Below are positions 40,080 through 51,200 of a stretch of DNA of 64,000 bases, one piece after another; positions within the stretch are counted from its first letter, which is position 1; each line of letters begins with the position of its first letter. A program made the position numbers and the translations under genes. The stretch comes from Acanthopleura granulata (lineage: Eukaryota; Mollusca; Polyplacophora; Chitonida; Chitonidae): the NCBI GenBank assembly GCA_016165875.1, contig JABBOT010000008.1, forward strand, positions 1,210,347 through 1,274,346, in the 5' to 3' direction. Under the pieces are notes generated by a model, which was given only the letters and a program-made list of their open reading frames with translations, had not been told where the DNA came from and searched no databases.

Positions 40080-41145
40080 AGGCATCAGTGCACCTATGAC
40101 GTCCTACTCAGTGTGCATTGCACCAATGACGCCCCACTCAGTGTACAATGCACATTTTACGTCACACCCAGTGTACAGTGCGCCTATGATGCCCTATTCA
40201 GGGTGTAGTCTGCAGTTTTGACCGGGAATATTGAGAAAAAATGCACTGATTGCATATATCCCGAATATGACAGAAATCATTGTTATGACCAGTTACACCC
40301 AAAATATACCGTTAAACTGCATTAAGTAATCTCATGGAACATGTTACATCACACATGCAACCATGTGCTAGTCTTCAAAAAGTATACTTTTTGCACTAAA
40401 ATGTCCAAAATATGTATAAAACGGTAAGTTTGGGTACAATTTTGACCCAATTTTAACTTTCGCGCCATATTCGCGCCTTTTCTGTCAAGTTTTCAAACGC
40501 TCATTTATCAGCACACAAAAAACATCATATACAGATAGGTCGACCCATCAGATTTCCGTCAATTCTCTCACATAGACAGGCCAACCTCTGCAACAACAAC
40601 AGCGAGCAACTGTTTATGCATCTTGTCAGGCATGTTCACTTCCCCAGCAGAGCTGCCTCAGCCACATTTCGGCATCTCGACGCAGGTTATTTTGAAACCT
40701 AGCTAGCACTGCAGTACATCACAAACACAGATATGAGCTACTGGGTAAAAAACCTGTCCACCTGTGTGGTCAAAACTCATTAATGCAGTTTAACAAAATT
40801 TTAGACCGGGGCCAAAAGCTACGAAATTCCGCACCCTCAGTGTACAGTACACATATGACAGTACAATACACCTATGACAGTCAGTTCACACTGCTCCTAT
40901 CACGCCCCACTCAGTGTACAGTGCACCTATAACGTCCCAGTCAGTGTACAGCGCTCCTATGACGCCATATACGGTGTACAGTACAACTATGAGAGTATAG
41001 TAAATCTATGACGCCACACTAAGTTTATACTGCTCCTATGACGCCCCACTCATACTGCGCACCTATAACGTCCCAGTCAGTGTACAATGCACCTATAAGG
41101 TCCCAGTCAGTGTACAATGCACCTATGACGTCCCATTCAGCACAC
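40080..41145. repeat. Minisatellite of about 30 bp in two blocks
   Basis: The unit is roughly CAGTGTACAGTGCACCTATG followed by ACGCCCCACT. The left block spans about 40,080-40,215 and the right block about 40,840-41,145. The unrelated segment between them seems to have landed inside one array. Confidence 0.85.
40216..40835. mobile_element. 0.6-kb insertion splitting the minisatellite
   Basis: The segment separates two blocks of the same tandem repeat. Near its ends it carries inverted copies of GTTAAACTGCATTA (about 40,311-40,327 and 40,782-40,797). It includes the 18-bp perfect palindrome CAAAAAGTATACTTTTTG at 40,376-40,393. No open frame resembles a transposase. A non-autonomous DNA transposon is the simplest reading. 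Confidence 0.5.
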
Positions 41146-41340
41146 CATGCTGAAGGAAAAGGATGAAGATATCAAGATTTCCGGCAATTAATTCTTACGT
41201 AGAAGCTAGTATGCATGATCTGACACCGGGTTAAATGCTGTGTTTTGTCTGATTAGTGTAGCAAATTAAGCTTGAAGTGCAGAATGCCGGCTACGTAGTT
41301 TACGATTCCGTTCTTGTTTTGTGAAAACACAAATTGCGCA

Positions 41341-41392
41341 TTGGGGGGTTTCTTTGCTTTGGGGGTTTCTTTGCTTTGGGGGTTTCTTTCAC
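41341..41392. repeat. Short tandem repeat, 16 bp x 3
   Basis: TTGGGGGTTTCTTTGC is repeated three times, the last copy partial, about 320 bases before the start codon of exon 1A. It would lie in or near the 5' flank of that transcript. Confidence 0.85.
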
Positions 41393-41714
41393 GTGGTTTA
41401 ATTTGTGCGTCATAAGACTTTTGGTGCGGAAAGGTTGGATTACTTGTTATTTTAAAGCTTTTCTAAGGCACGCAAAAAGCGGCCTAATTTTACTGTACGC
41501 ATTCTTTTGGGTAGGATTTTTTTGTCATGGTGGCCTTCTTGACTGCTTAATCAGAGAAAACAGCAGATTCAGCTACTGTGACTGGTTTTCTACTTATCCG
41601 AGAAGCGCACAAGCTGACGGATGAGGCAGCCGTGTGAACCCAACTACCACCCACCAGAGAGCTCACAATGCTTGCACGTCTTCCTGGCAACTGTCGGACA
41701 CATGTAGCAAGGCA

Positions 41715-42226
41715 ATGCGTCTGCCAAGTCGCTATTTCACCTTGCTGTTCCTTTTGTTTACATTCCTTGTCACGACTTTGCTGTTGTTACTGTACGGTAA
41801 AAGAGTCGGCGATACTAGACAAGCGATAGTTGTGTTCCCTTCACCAAAACACGACAAACTTCCGGGAAGAGCCGCCATACGGCACAATTTCTCCGCTGTC
41901 GGTGCGCCTGCACTTAGACTCTCTGAGGTCGGCTTGGATGTTTACGGTAATAATGATCGCCTGGGGCCTGCTGAACTTCGACCACGAACCATCTCTGCTG
42001 AGCGATATAGATCTGACCCACGGGCACTGACCGGAAACGCCCTTATCGATAAGTATGGCCAAAATGACCCCCTGGGGCCTGGGGAATACGGTAACCCAGT
42101 GCAGGTGGAAATGCATAAGAAAAAACTACGGCTCTTCTATCGGCTAAAATTCAAATTTAACGTGAACACTTTTGCTAGCGATATGGTGGCTTTGAACAGG
42201 ATGTTACCTGATGCACGACCAAAAGG
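41715..42226 (+). CDS. GALNT first exon 1A: anchor and stem
   Basis: The start ATG at 41,715 is the first in-frame ATG after a TGA at 41,622. Residues 1-8 are basic (MRLPSRYF) and residues 9-27 are a hydrophobic membrane anchor, giving type II topology. The stem contains a repeated motif, [13 protein letters not shown] at 76-88 and [13 protein letters not shown] at 113-125. It ends with [19 protein letters not shown], matching the conserved entry to the GALNT catalytic domain. The exon ends after two bases of a glycine codon at AAAAGG/GTAAGT. The next common exon supplies the last base and begins with the expected cysteine. The intron to exon 2 would be 15.7 kb. Confidence 0.9.
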
Positions 42227-45200
42227 GTAAGTCAATCAACAGATTATACGATAGATTGCAAGACTCAACGCATGGCTGATTTCGTGCAGGTTTGTAGCCA
42301 TGACAGAAATATGCAAAAAGTCTTTTCAACAAGAGTGGCTTTGTCGATCCGATCTTGGTACATGTCTTTCAAATTTAGGTCCAAGCTACTTAGGCCATCA
42401 TTCAATCGCCCCATTCATTTAACGTGTTGCGTTTAAACTTACGATATGTGACTGTTTCACCAACTTATACCACCCATTATATGTGCATTGCGGCTGGCAA
42501 AAACTTTCGACTTGACACATACGCCTAAAAACTAATTACGGCAAAATGATCTTCAAGCCCTCTTGCTCTAGCTCTCATATAGACCTATATGCCTAAAAAA
42601 TCTTGGTGGATCAGCTTTCGAGCGTCGAAAACCTTGTAATTGCGACATCGTGAAAAAATGCACAAAAAAACTACCTTGAGCTGAGTTAAATCAATGTAAC
42701 CGCAGTAGTCTTGTAATTAGAATCTGGCCAAACGTGCCAGATTTTATTTCCGCCAGAGGTCCTGTTCAGTCCAAAGAGTGGCGAAGTTGTTATTTAATTT
42801 ACCAGCATAGTGTCAGCTTATATTGGCATTACGTTCGCGCCTCGGGGTAGGGAGATCCGGGTCGGGTTATACCATAGACTTTAAAAATGGTACTTGTTGC
42901 TGCCTCGTGTGGCGCCCAGTACTAAGAGGTTAGAGCAAGGAACAGTACTAGTCGGCCTGTGTCAGTATAATGTGACTGGATGGGGTGTCATGTCTGGTTT
43001 CTTCGGCAAAGTGCCCCAGTGGGGCAGCAGTTTGGCGGCATGGACGTGCCACAAAAAGACACATTATATATACATTCCAAGGACTCTTCGTTGTCATGTG
43101 ACTGAAAAATTTTTGAGTACAGCATTAAACCGAAGCATACATACATATATTACGTCGGCATTGTGTTGTGCCAGGTGTCATGTTTGGTGTCATACATTCA
43201 GCGGTCATGACAGATGTAGCCAGTGTTCAAATTAGGACTATACATTGCGGATAAAGCAAATGTAAAGAAAGCAAAAAGTAACCTTACACAAAGTAATCCA
43301 TTTAAATATAATGTGGCACATTCCACAAGACTACACTACATGTACTTGTTAGTGTAGCCTGTCCCAGTCTTTTCAACGTGGACGCCAACGTAAGCTTTAT
43401 ATAATTAGCTCAACTGAGCAAGCGAACGCAAGTCCATCATAACTGTCAGGCAAGAATGTTTTTTTTTTGTTTTTTTTTAACACATGGCTCGAATTTCTTC
43501 GCCCTACGCGCACCAGTTGCCAAGGTGACAGTATTGACATGCTCTCTGGCTCGAGATAAGAGCTTACCAAATACTGTATCTCGCTGCTGTAAATAGGCCG
43601 CAAAAATACATGTGCTTCTTACTTAGTCAGATCTAATTTCATTTCCGTTACTACTGGTAAATTATACACCATCACTAATTTACATGCAAGCACTCACTTA
43701 ATAGAGTTGACAGGAAGAGAAAAATGACAATAATCTTCCATTTTCTTGTGTGGCCATGACAACCTTACATTTCGGAACACTCAAGACATGTGATGTGTGT
43801 CACTATGAAGAGCTGCCCTCCAGGAAATAAAATATTTGTTTACAAACTTGCTTTAATCATGTTTTCAGTGTCACTTAGGTTGATGCAAGTAAACGAGGTT
43901 ATCAAGCACGAGCACTCGTTGAAAACGCATCATGTTTCTCTGTCCGAGAATATTAAACAGAGATCGTGGCATCTCCTTAACTCTGATATAGACAATTGTG
44001 TAGTGACTTAGTGACTGAATCCCTGTTCAGCCTGTAGTTGACAGAATGAAGAAAATATGATTTCAATGCTGGAAATGTGATTTTAGTACTGGAAATGTGA
44101 TTTTCTAATTCGGACTGTGATTTGGGAGATAATCCCACACTGTTTCCACGTTATTCTTGTATAGGGTTGTAGGGAGATTTGAGGTTTATTAAAATCAAAC
44201 ATATTTCCTGTTAGTGACCTCGTTTGAACAGACTTCAGTTTTTTAAAAGAGATAGTGGATGATATGTCATCAGCAGTGTAACATTCACAGCCATTCTAAT
44301 AACAATCATTATCATCGCACTGGTCATCACGTCGGCGTCGATTTCGTCATCACTGACCACAACTGTCGTCGTCATTGTGACGTTATTGTCATCATCCCTA
44401 TCAGCATAGGTTTTTTATCACTGGCGCCATGACCATCATCACCCACCTCCTGCGTTGCATCCATAATTCTAACACAGAAAGACCAACATGTAAACAAGAC
44501 ATTTTTTGAAAGAACATAAGCGTCGTTTATATGTGGTTTACACTAAAAAACAAGAAAGATTTTTAAAATAAAATTTAACAAATTAAGGAGAAATGGTCTC
44601 CCGAAATTCGGATTTTTAAGCAAATTCCGATTCCGACGTCTTAACGAAGCGACAAGCGATAGTGGTGTTCCGTTCTATCAAACACAACGAACTTCCGCGA
44701 AGAGCCGCCATACGGCACAATTTCTGCTCTGTCTGTGCACCTGTATTTAATCTCTCTGAGATCGGGCCACGCACCACAATGAAGTTCCTATTTACTTACA
44801 TGTTCACGTTTGGTCTCAGAGCACTGTCCCTAAATCTACAAGCCCTAAACCCTACGGACCTCATAGTCCTTGTCCCCCGAGAAAACTCCAGTTAAATTCC
44901 TGATATGGCATGACTGATGAAATTTTTCGCAAATTTGACAAACAGCTGACATGGGTCAAGCCCAACCAGCTAGAGATCAGTAAGCCCTGATTTATCTCTA
45001 CTTTTGCCGTGTGTGCATCCGCCTCCATTTCCGGAAAAGCACACAAATTTATACCTGGAATGAAACTTTGAAGCCTGTCCTACAAAATGAAACCACCTAT
45101 TAAGCAGAAAAAATGAAAAAGAGCAGCCCAGGTGAGCGAAAGAAAATATCTCTAAAAACAGAAACGAACTAGCTTCGTCCTCCCGACCCGGGAGCATTAG

Positions 45201-48200
45201 TTGTGGTGTGTAGCCATGGATATTTTCGGTAATAATGACCGCCTGAGGTCTGCTGGGCGTTGGCTACGAACCATCTCTGCTAAGCGATACAGATCTGACC
45301 TACGGGCACTGACCGGAAACACCCTTGCCGATCAGCATGGTCAAAATGAGAATACGGTAACCCGGGGCACTGAATGAATGTATGGCTGATTTCGTGCATA
45401 TTTGTACCCATAACAGAAATATGCAAAAAGCCTTTTCAGCGAGAGTGGCTTTGTCGATCCAATCTTGGTACATGTCTTTCAAATTCAGGTCGAAGCTGTT
45501 TAGGCTATTATTCAATCGTCCCGCTGATGTAACGTATTGCGTTAAAACTTATGACCGTTTCAGAAAGTTAAACTATCCATTATATGTGCGTAGCGGCTGG
45601 CCAAAACTTACGACTTGACATTTACGAATAAAATTTGATTACGGCTAAATGATTTCAAGGCCATCCTGGATCTCTCATGTAGACCTATACTCCCCAAAAT
45701 CTTGGTGGATCAGCTGCCGAAAACCTTGTAATAGTGGTATCGTGAAAAAATGCACAAAAACTACGATGAGCTAAGTTAAGCCAGCGTAATGGTAAATAGA
45801 ATCTGGCCACATGTGACTGGTTAAATACGATCACGTGATATTTCTACTTCCGCCAGAGGTCCCGTTTAGTCCAAAGAATGGCGAAGTTGCTATTTAATTT
45901 ACTAGCATATTGTCAGTTTATATTGGTACTACTTCTGCACTGTGTTGTGCTGGGTGCCATGCCTGGTTTCATATGTCAAGAGGTCATGAGGGATGTTGCC
46001 AGTGTTCAGATTAGGGCTATATACCGTGGTTAAGGCTGCGGACTGAAGTTAGCACCACTTTCGTTTTTTGTTATTCGTTATTCGAATGCCGAATAACGTG
46101 CTAGCACGTTTTTCGTTTTTCGGATCCCGAATAATTGATTCATTGAGTGATTGATTGATTGACAATGGAGCTGGCAGGTATTTCCTTATTTGGAAGTCAA
46201 GTCTTTTACTTTTTGTTGGAACATCGAATATTCGGTTAGCACGTTTTACGCTGTTCCAATATCGAATAACGTGGCAGTACGTGTTTTGTCATTCGAATGT
46301 CGGATAACGTGCTAGCACGTTTTTCGTTATTCGGAACCCGAGTAATTGATTCATTGATTGATTGATTGACAGTTACAATGGAGTTGACACATATTTTTTT
46401 ATTTGGATCTCAACACTGTTACACTTTGTTATTGACATATCGAATATCCTACTAGTATATGTTTTGTTATTGAATATCGAATAACGCCTCAACACGTTTT
46501 TCGTTATTCGAATGCTGAATAACTTGCTAGCACGTTTTTCGTTCTTCGGATGTATTAATTGATTGACATTACCAAGGAGCTGGCACGTGTTTCATTATTC
46601 TGATATCTGCTCTTTTATTTTTTATTATTGGATATCGAATATCTTGGTAGCACTGTTTCGTTATTCGAATGTCGATTAATCAAGAGAGTGATAGATCGAT
46701 ATTCGAATGTCGAATAAGGAAAAACATTTTAGGAAGTTATACGAATGTTGATAAACAAAAAGTAAGCTCCATTTAAACTATGTATCAATCAATCAATTGT
46801 TCGGGAAAAGCAAAAAGTAAAAGTGTTGAGGTCCGAATAAAGAAATACATGCCAGCTCCAACGCGTTACTGTCAATCAATCAGCCAATCAATAGATGAAT
46901 TATTGGGGACCCGAATAGCGAAGAGGTGCTAGCATGTTATTCGACATTCGAATAACGAATAACGAAAAACTAAAGTGGTGCAAACTTCAGCCTCTCAGTT
47001 TAAGCATGTGTAGAGAGAAACAAGAAGAGTACTCATGTATATTTAGCACAAGCAATTTAAATATAATGTGGAGCATTCCAGGCGACTTCAGTACACTACT
47101 TTGCTAGTGTAGACTATACTAGTGACGTGTAAAGGTCAGCTTCATGTAACGAGCTCTATTGAGCAATCGAAAGCAAGCCCATCGTAACTGTCAGACAAGA
47201 ATGTTTCTTTTCTTTTTTTTCTTTCTTGTTTTCTTTTTTTTTGTTTTGTTTTTGTATTTACACATGGGTCGAATTTCTCGGCAACCCGTGCACCAGTTGC
47301 CAAGGTGACAGAATTGACATGCCTACCAAATACTGTATCTCGCTGCTGTAAATAGGCCGCAAAAATACATGTACTTCTCACTTTATCAGATCTAATTTTC
47401 ATTTCCCCTACTGCTGGTAAATTATACACCATCACTAATTTATATGCAAGCACTCAATAGAGTGAGTTCGAGTCTTTGTTCAGCCTGTAGTTGACGGAAT
47501 GAGGGATATTTGATTTTAGTACTGGAAATGTGATTTTAGTACTGGAAATTGGATTTCAGTACTGAAATTGGGTTTCAATGTCGGGAATGTGATTTGTTAG
47601 ATGATCCCAGATACTTTCCATGTGACTCTTGTATAGAGCTGTAGGAAGATTTAAAGTTAAATAAAATCAAACACATTCCCTGTCAATGAACCCATTTGAA
47701 CAGATTTCAGTTTTAAGAGAGGAAGAGGAGGAAATGTAAATAAAACATGTTTTAAAAGAACACAAGTATCGTTTATGAATGGTTTACGGTCAAAAACAAA
47801 ACAAGAATTTTAAAATAAAATTGATCAAATTAATAAGATACCACACAAAATACAACTATGCCTTTATCTCACACATCATCGATAGAAAATAAAGCTTTCT
47901 TAATAAAATGATATAACAAGGTTATTGGGTCAGATATCACTGCTGGTGTGAATACTGGTTATATTCAAATAGTTAATGAGAATCGCTATTAAATTTGAGG
48001 CAACACACTAGATCATGTACGGTATCTATATTATTTAATGTTTCCCATCTCTCGTTATAGATACCCTTTTTTCATTTAATAGCGCTGCAGATTTTAAACG
48101 CTTTGTTTCACACTTTGTTTATTCATTTACATATTTATTTATACAGCTCAAGGCTAGCGGAAAATGCGTCGGTCGTTGGTAACAGATTCGTTAGCATATA

Positions 48201-51200
48201 GTGGTGAATTATAACTAGCCCGTAAACACACACAACGATCGTTTACAATGTAAAAAGTGGAGATTCGCCAGCCGTGACCGCCTTCTTCCACTGACAGGCG
48301 TTTACAGTAACGTGGACCAGATAATAAGGACCTTTGTGTTCAGTAAAGACAAACTTTACCACAAATAAGTAAAAACATGAAGACTATGCCCCAGTTTCTG
48401 ATCAAAAACTAGCTTGTGTTTGATTTTGTAGGTTATCTATATACAGTACATATATATCATGAACTGTGTCAAGATCCGAGCGTAGAGCAGAGCTGGTTGA
48501 GAGAGGGGCATTAGGAGTGGGAGGGTGAATCCGGCCTACACGAGCAGCCTACACTCTCTCATCCAGCAAGGCAGGTGTCAGACACATTGTTTGGCAACGC
48601 ATAGATCGGTGTCTCTTTGTCTTACCATTAGGCCTATCTGAGCCGCCAGATTCATCTAGGTCTATGTACATATATAAGTGATTACTGAATCACTTAAATA
48701 ACTTCACTCCACACATCATTCCTCTGTAGTGGATTGGAAGGCAACTTCTGAGTAAATCAGCAGGAAGAAATGATACTTTCAAGTGAACCCAAGAGGCAAT
48801 GACCACTCTCCAAGTAAGCTTGTTTGAGGCGATGACAGCTGAGCTGCGTATATTGGACTTCGTGCAACAAGACATATCCCATGCAGTTTAAGTCATTGAA
48901 ATATCCAAAATATTGAAATAATGTATTTTATGCGGACGCCTGAATTATCACTTAATACCATTGTTATTACCGGACCATGAAGAAGTGCGGTCGGGGATTT
49001 GTAAAGAATAGGTTGAGCGATTGTTCGTCGCCGACCCACTTTTTAGATGATCACTTAGAAAAGGACATTTTGTAATCAATTGACGTCACCTACCACGTGA
49101 CATCACCCTCATCCTTACTGCTGCCGTGAGGTCGTTGTCAAGTGGTATATAAGGTGGGCCTCTTTCATTTTTCTAAACGAGAAGTGTGTTCAATCCTACC
49201 TCGGACAGTGATTTTTTTACCAGTTACCGTATAAAATACTTCAGTGTGTAACTTGTGGGACAGCTCCCCACTGACCGGCTAGTTTACTGTGCGGCCTATG
49301 ATTTTTTCCACCCATATACCAAACCGACTGCCATCGTGTAAGGAAGATAGTCTCAAGCTAGCTCAGAATTCACCCCAAATAACGGTACTGGTATAAATGG
49401 TATTTGTACCTTCAAGTTGAAGAAACGCTTATCTGCACTGAGCATAGATCCATTTATTCATTTATTTATTTGTATAACCCCTCCTTCTACCCAAACTGAC
49501 CATACTAGCGCTGTATGGATGTCCAAACCGTGCAACTTCACAATTCATCAATGTATAAATGCCCAAACCCCGTAGCTTAGTGTTCTATCGCAATATATAA
49601 ATGCCTAGATCCCGTATAAATCTGTAGTGTTTCGTTATAACTGTACAGCGTAAATGAATGCACAAGGGGTGAAACACCTCGTTCATCGCCATATGATCAG
49701 CCTGAGTAACTCGGTGCTATTCGCACCGCTATATGTAAAAGCTCAAATTGTGTAATCCGGCGCTCCACCTCTAAATGAATGCTCTGATTGTAAAACTCGG
49801 CGAAAAGTGTGACTGTGCCCAAATTGTAACAACCCATTTGTCGCCACTGTATGCCCTGTGCAACTCCGTCAGCTAGCAAATGAACAGACTTCTTACATGA
49901 AGGCCTTATCCATGGAGCTGTGGCTGAGAAGTGTGGTGTGGTTAGCTACCCATTCATTTCCTTAATAAAATAAGATTTATTTGAGTCCCACACCGAGTCG
50001 GTGGAAAGAGGGATTTGACCCGACTGGTTGGAATTTATGGATGTTTGACAGCCAAGCCAAGACTAAGCTAATCCACGACTGGCAGGCCTTGTATTGCGCT
50101 GCCTCGTTTGACTGTTCGGCAAGATCACTTTTCTAATAGAGTGACAGGAAATTTGATCTTGTCTAGTCCAAAAAAAAAAAAAAGGCCCCCACCCCACACC
50201 TCCAAATAGGTTGTTGGTGTGGAAATAGTAATGGGGCGGAAGGCGGAAAGAGCGAGCAAATTACTCACGTCTCCATCCGCCGTCATCCACGCGGTAGACT
50301 AGAGTACCGACGCCGTATAGCCGCTGGAATCGATGCTCCGACAGAACCAGAAATGTGTAAAATAGGTTATTGGAGGCTGATCACTGAACAAACCTGGAAC
50401 AGCAATAGTACGGCGGTCGTTCTACGACAACCTAACCGGTTATTGCCCCAGTCAGGAAAGATATATACGAGTAACAGAAACTGACAACGCTCATTCTACG
50501 AACACGGCCTTGGTCGGAGCGGACACTTCTACCTGCAAGCCGTAATCAGAGGACTCTCAGCCGAAGGTGAAAAAAAGGAAGGGCCGAACGAAGCGTAGGG
50601 CTCTGTTGTACCAGACCTCGATATGACTGCCGAGCCATGCTTCAGCGATCTTCAACTTATCTACCGCACAAGCTATATGACCTGTGCTGCATGCCCAACG
50701 CACGGGTTGAAAAGAGGAACACACGCTGAGCGGGTAAGATATATAAACACATCTGTGATTGAATAACCATGAACACTATATATAAACTTAGCATTAAGTT
50801 CGGCACGAGTTTACCCTTAGGGCTAACTCTCGCACCTGCTAAAGAATGTAACACAAAAGTATTTTTACTTATGTATTATGTAGATATATTCGGTACGCCT
50901 GGACGTTTTATCGGTTTACAGGTGCCCCGTTGTACTTTGGAAAGTTATTTTCGTCGATTGATACTGAGACAGCATTGTGGTTGTATAGCTTATGGTCTAC
51001 TCGTGGTCCTCACGCCATTGCTAGGGACTGGACGCATTCAGGCTGATCTATTCAGACACCAGCCCCAAATCCACCCGGCAAAATCAGCGAGTGCATGTGA
51101 TAGCAGAGTATGCGACCAGCTGGAAGTCGGCATAACGACTTGATATAGTAGTAAATGAGGTCGAGCCGGACAAGACACTTGACACGAAATAAAACGGCCT

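Larger units (their letters stand above)
44648..47760. repeat. Local segmental duplication, copy B
   Basis: It starts abruptly inside the exon 1A homology and continues through the homologous intron. It contains the pseudo-exon and the foldback element at 46,035-46,994. It lacks the insertion seen in copy A at 42,835-43,149. Pairwise similarity by eye is moderate, so the duplication is not recent. Confidence 0.85.

Noticed and set aside
41634..41714. Upstream extension of exon 1A from a GTG at 41,634
   Set aside because: Eukaryotic GTG initiation is very rare. The ATG at 41,715 directly precedes the membrane anchor, as expected for a type II protein.
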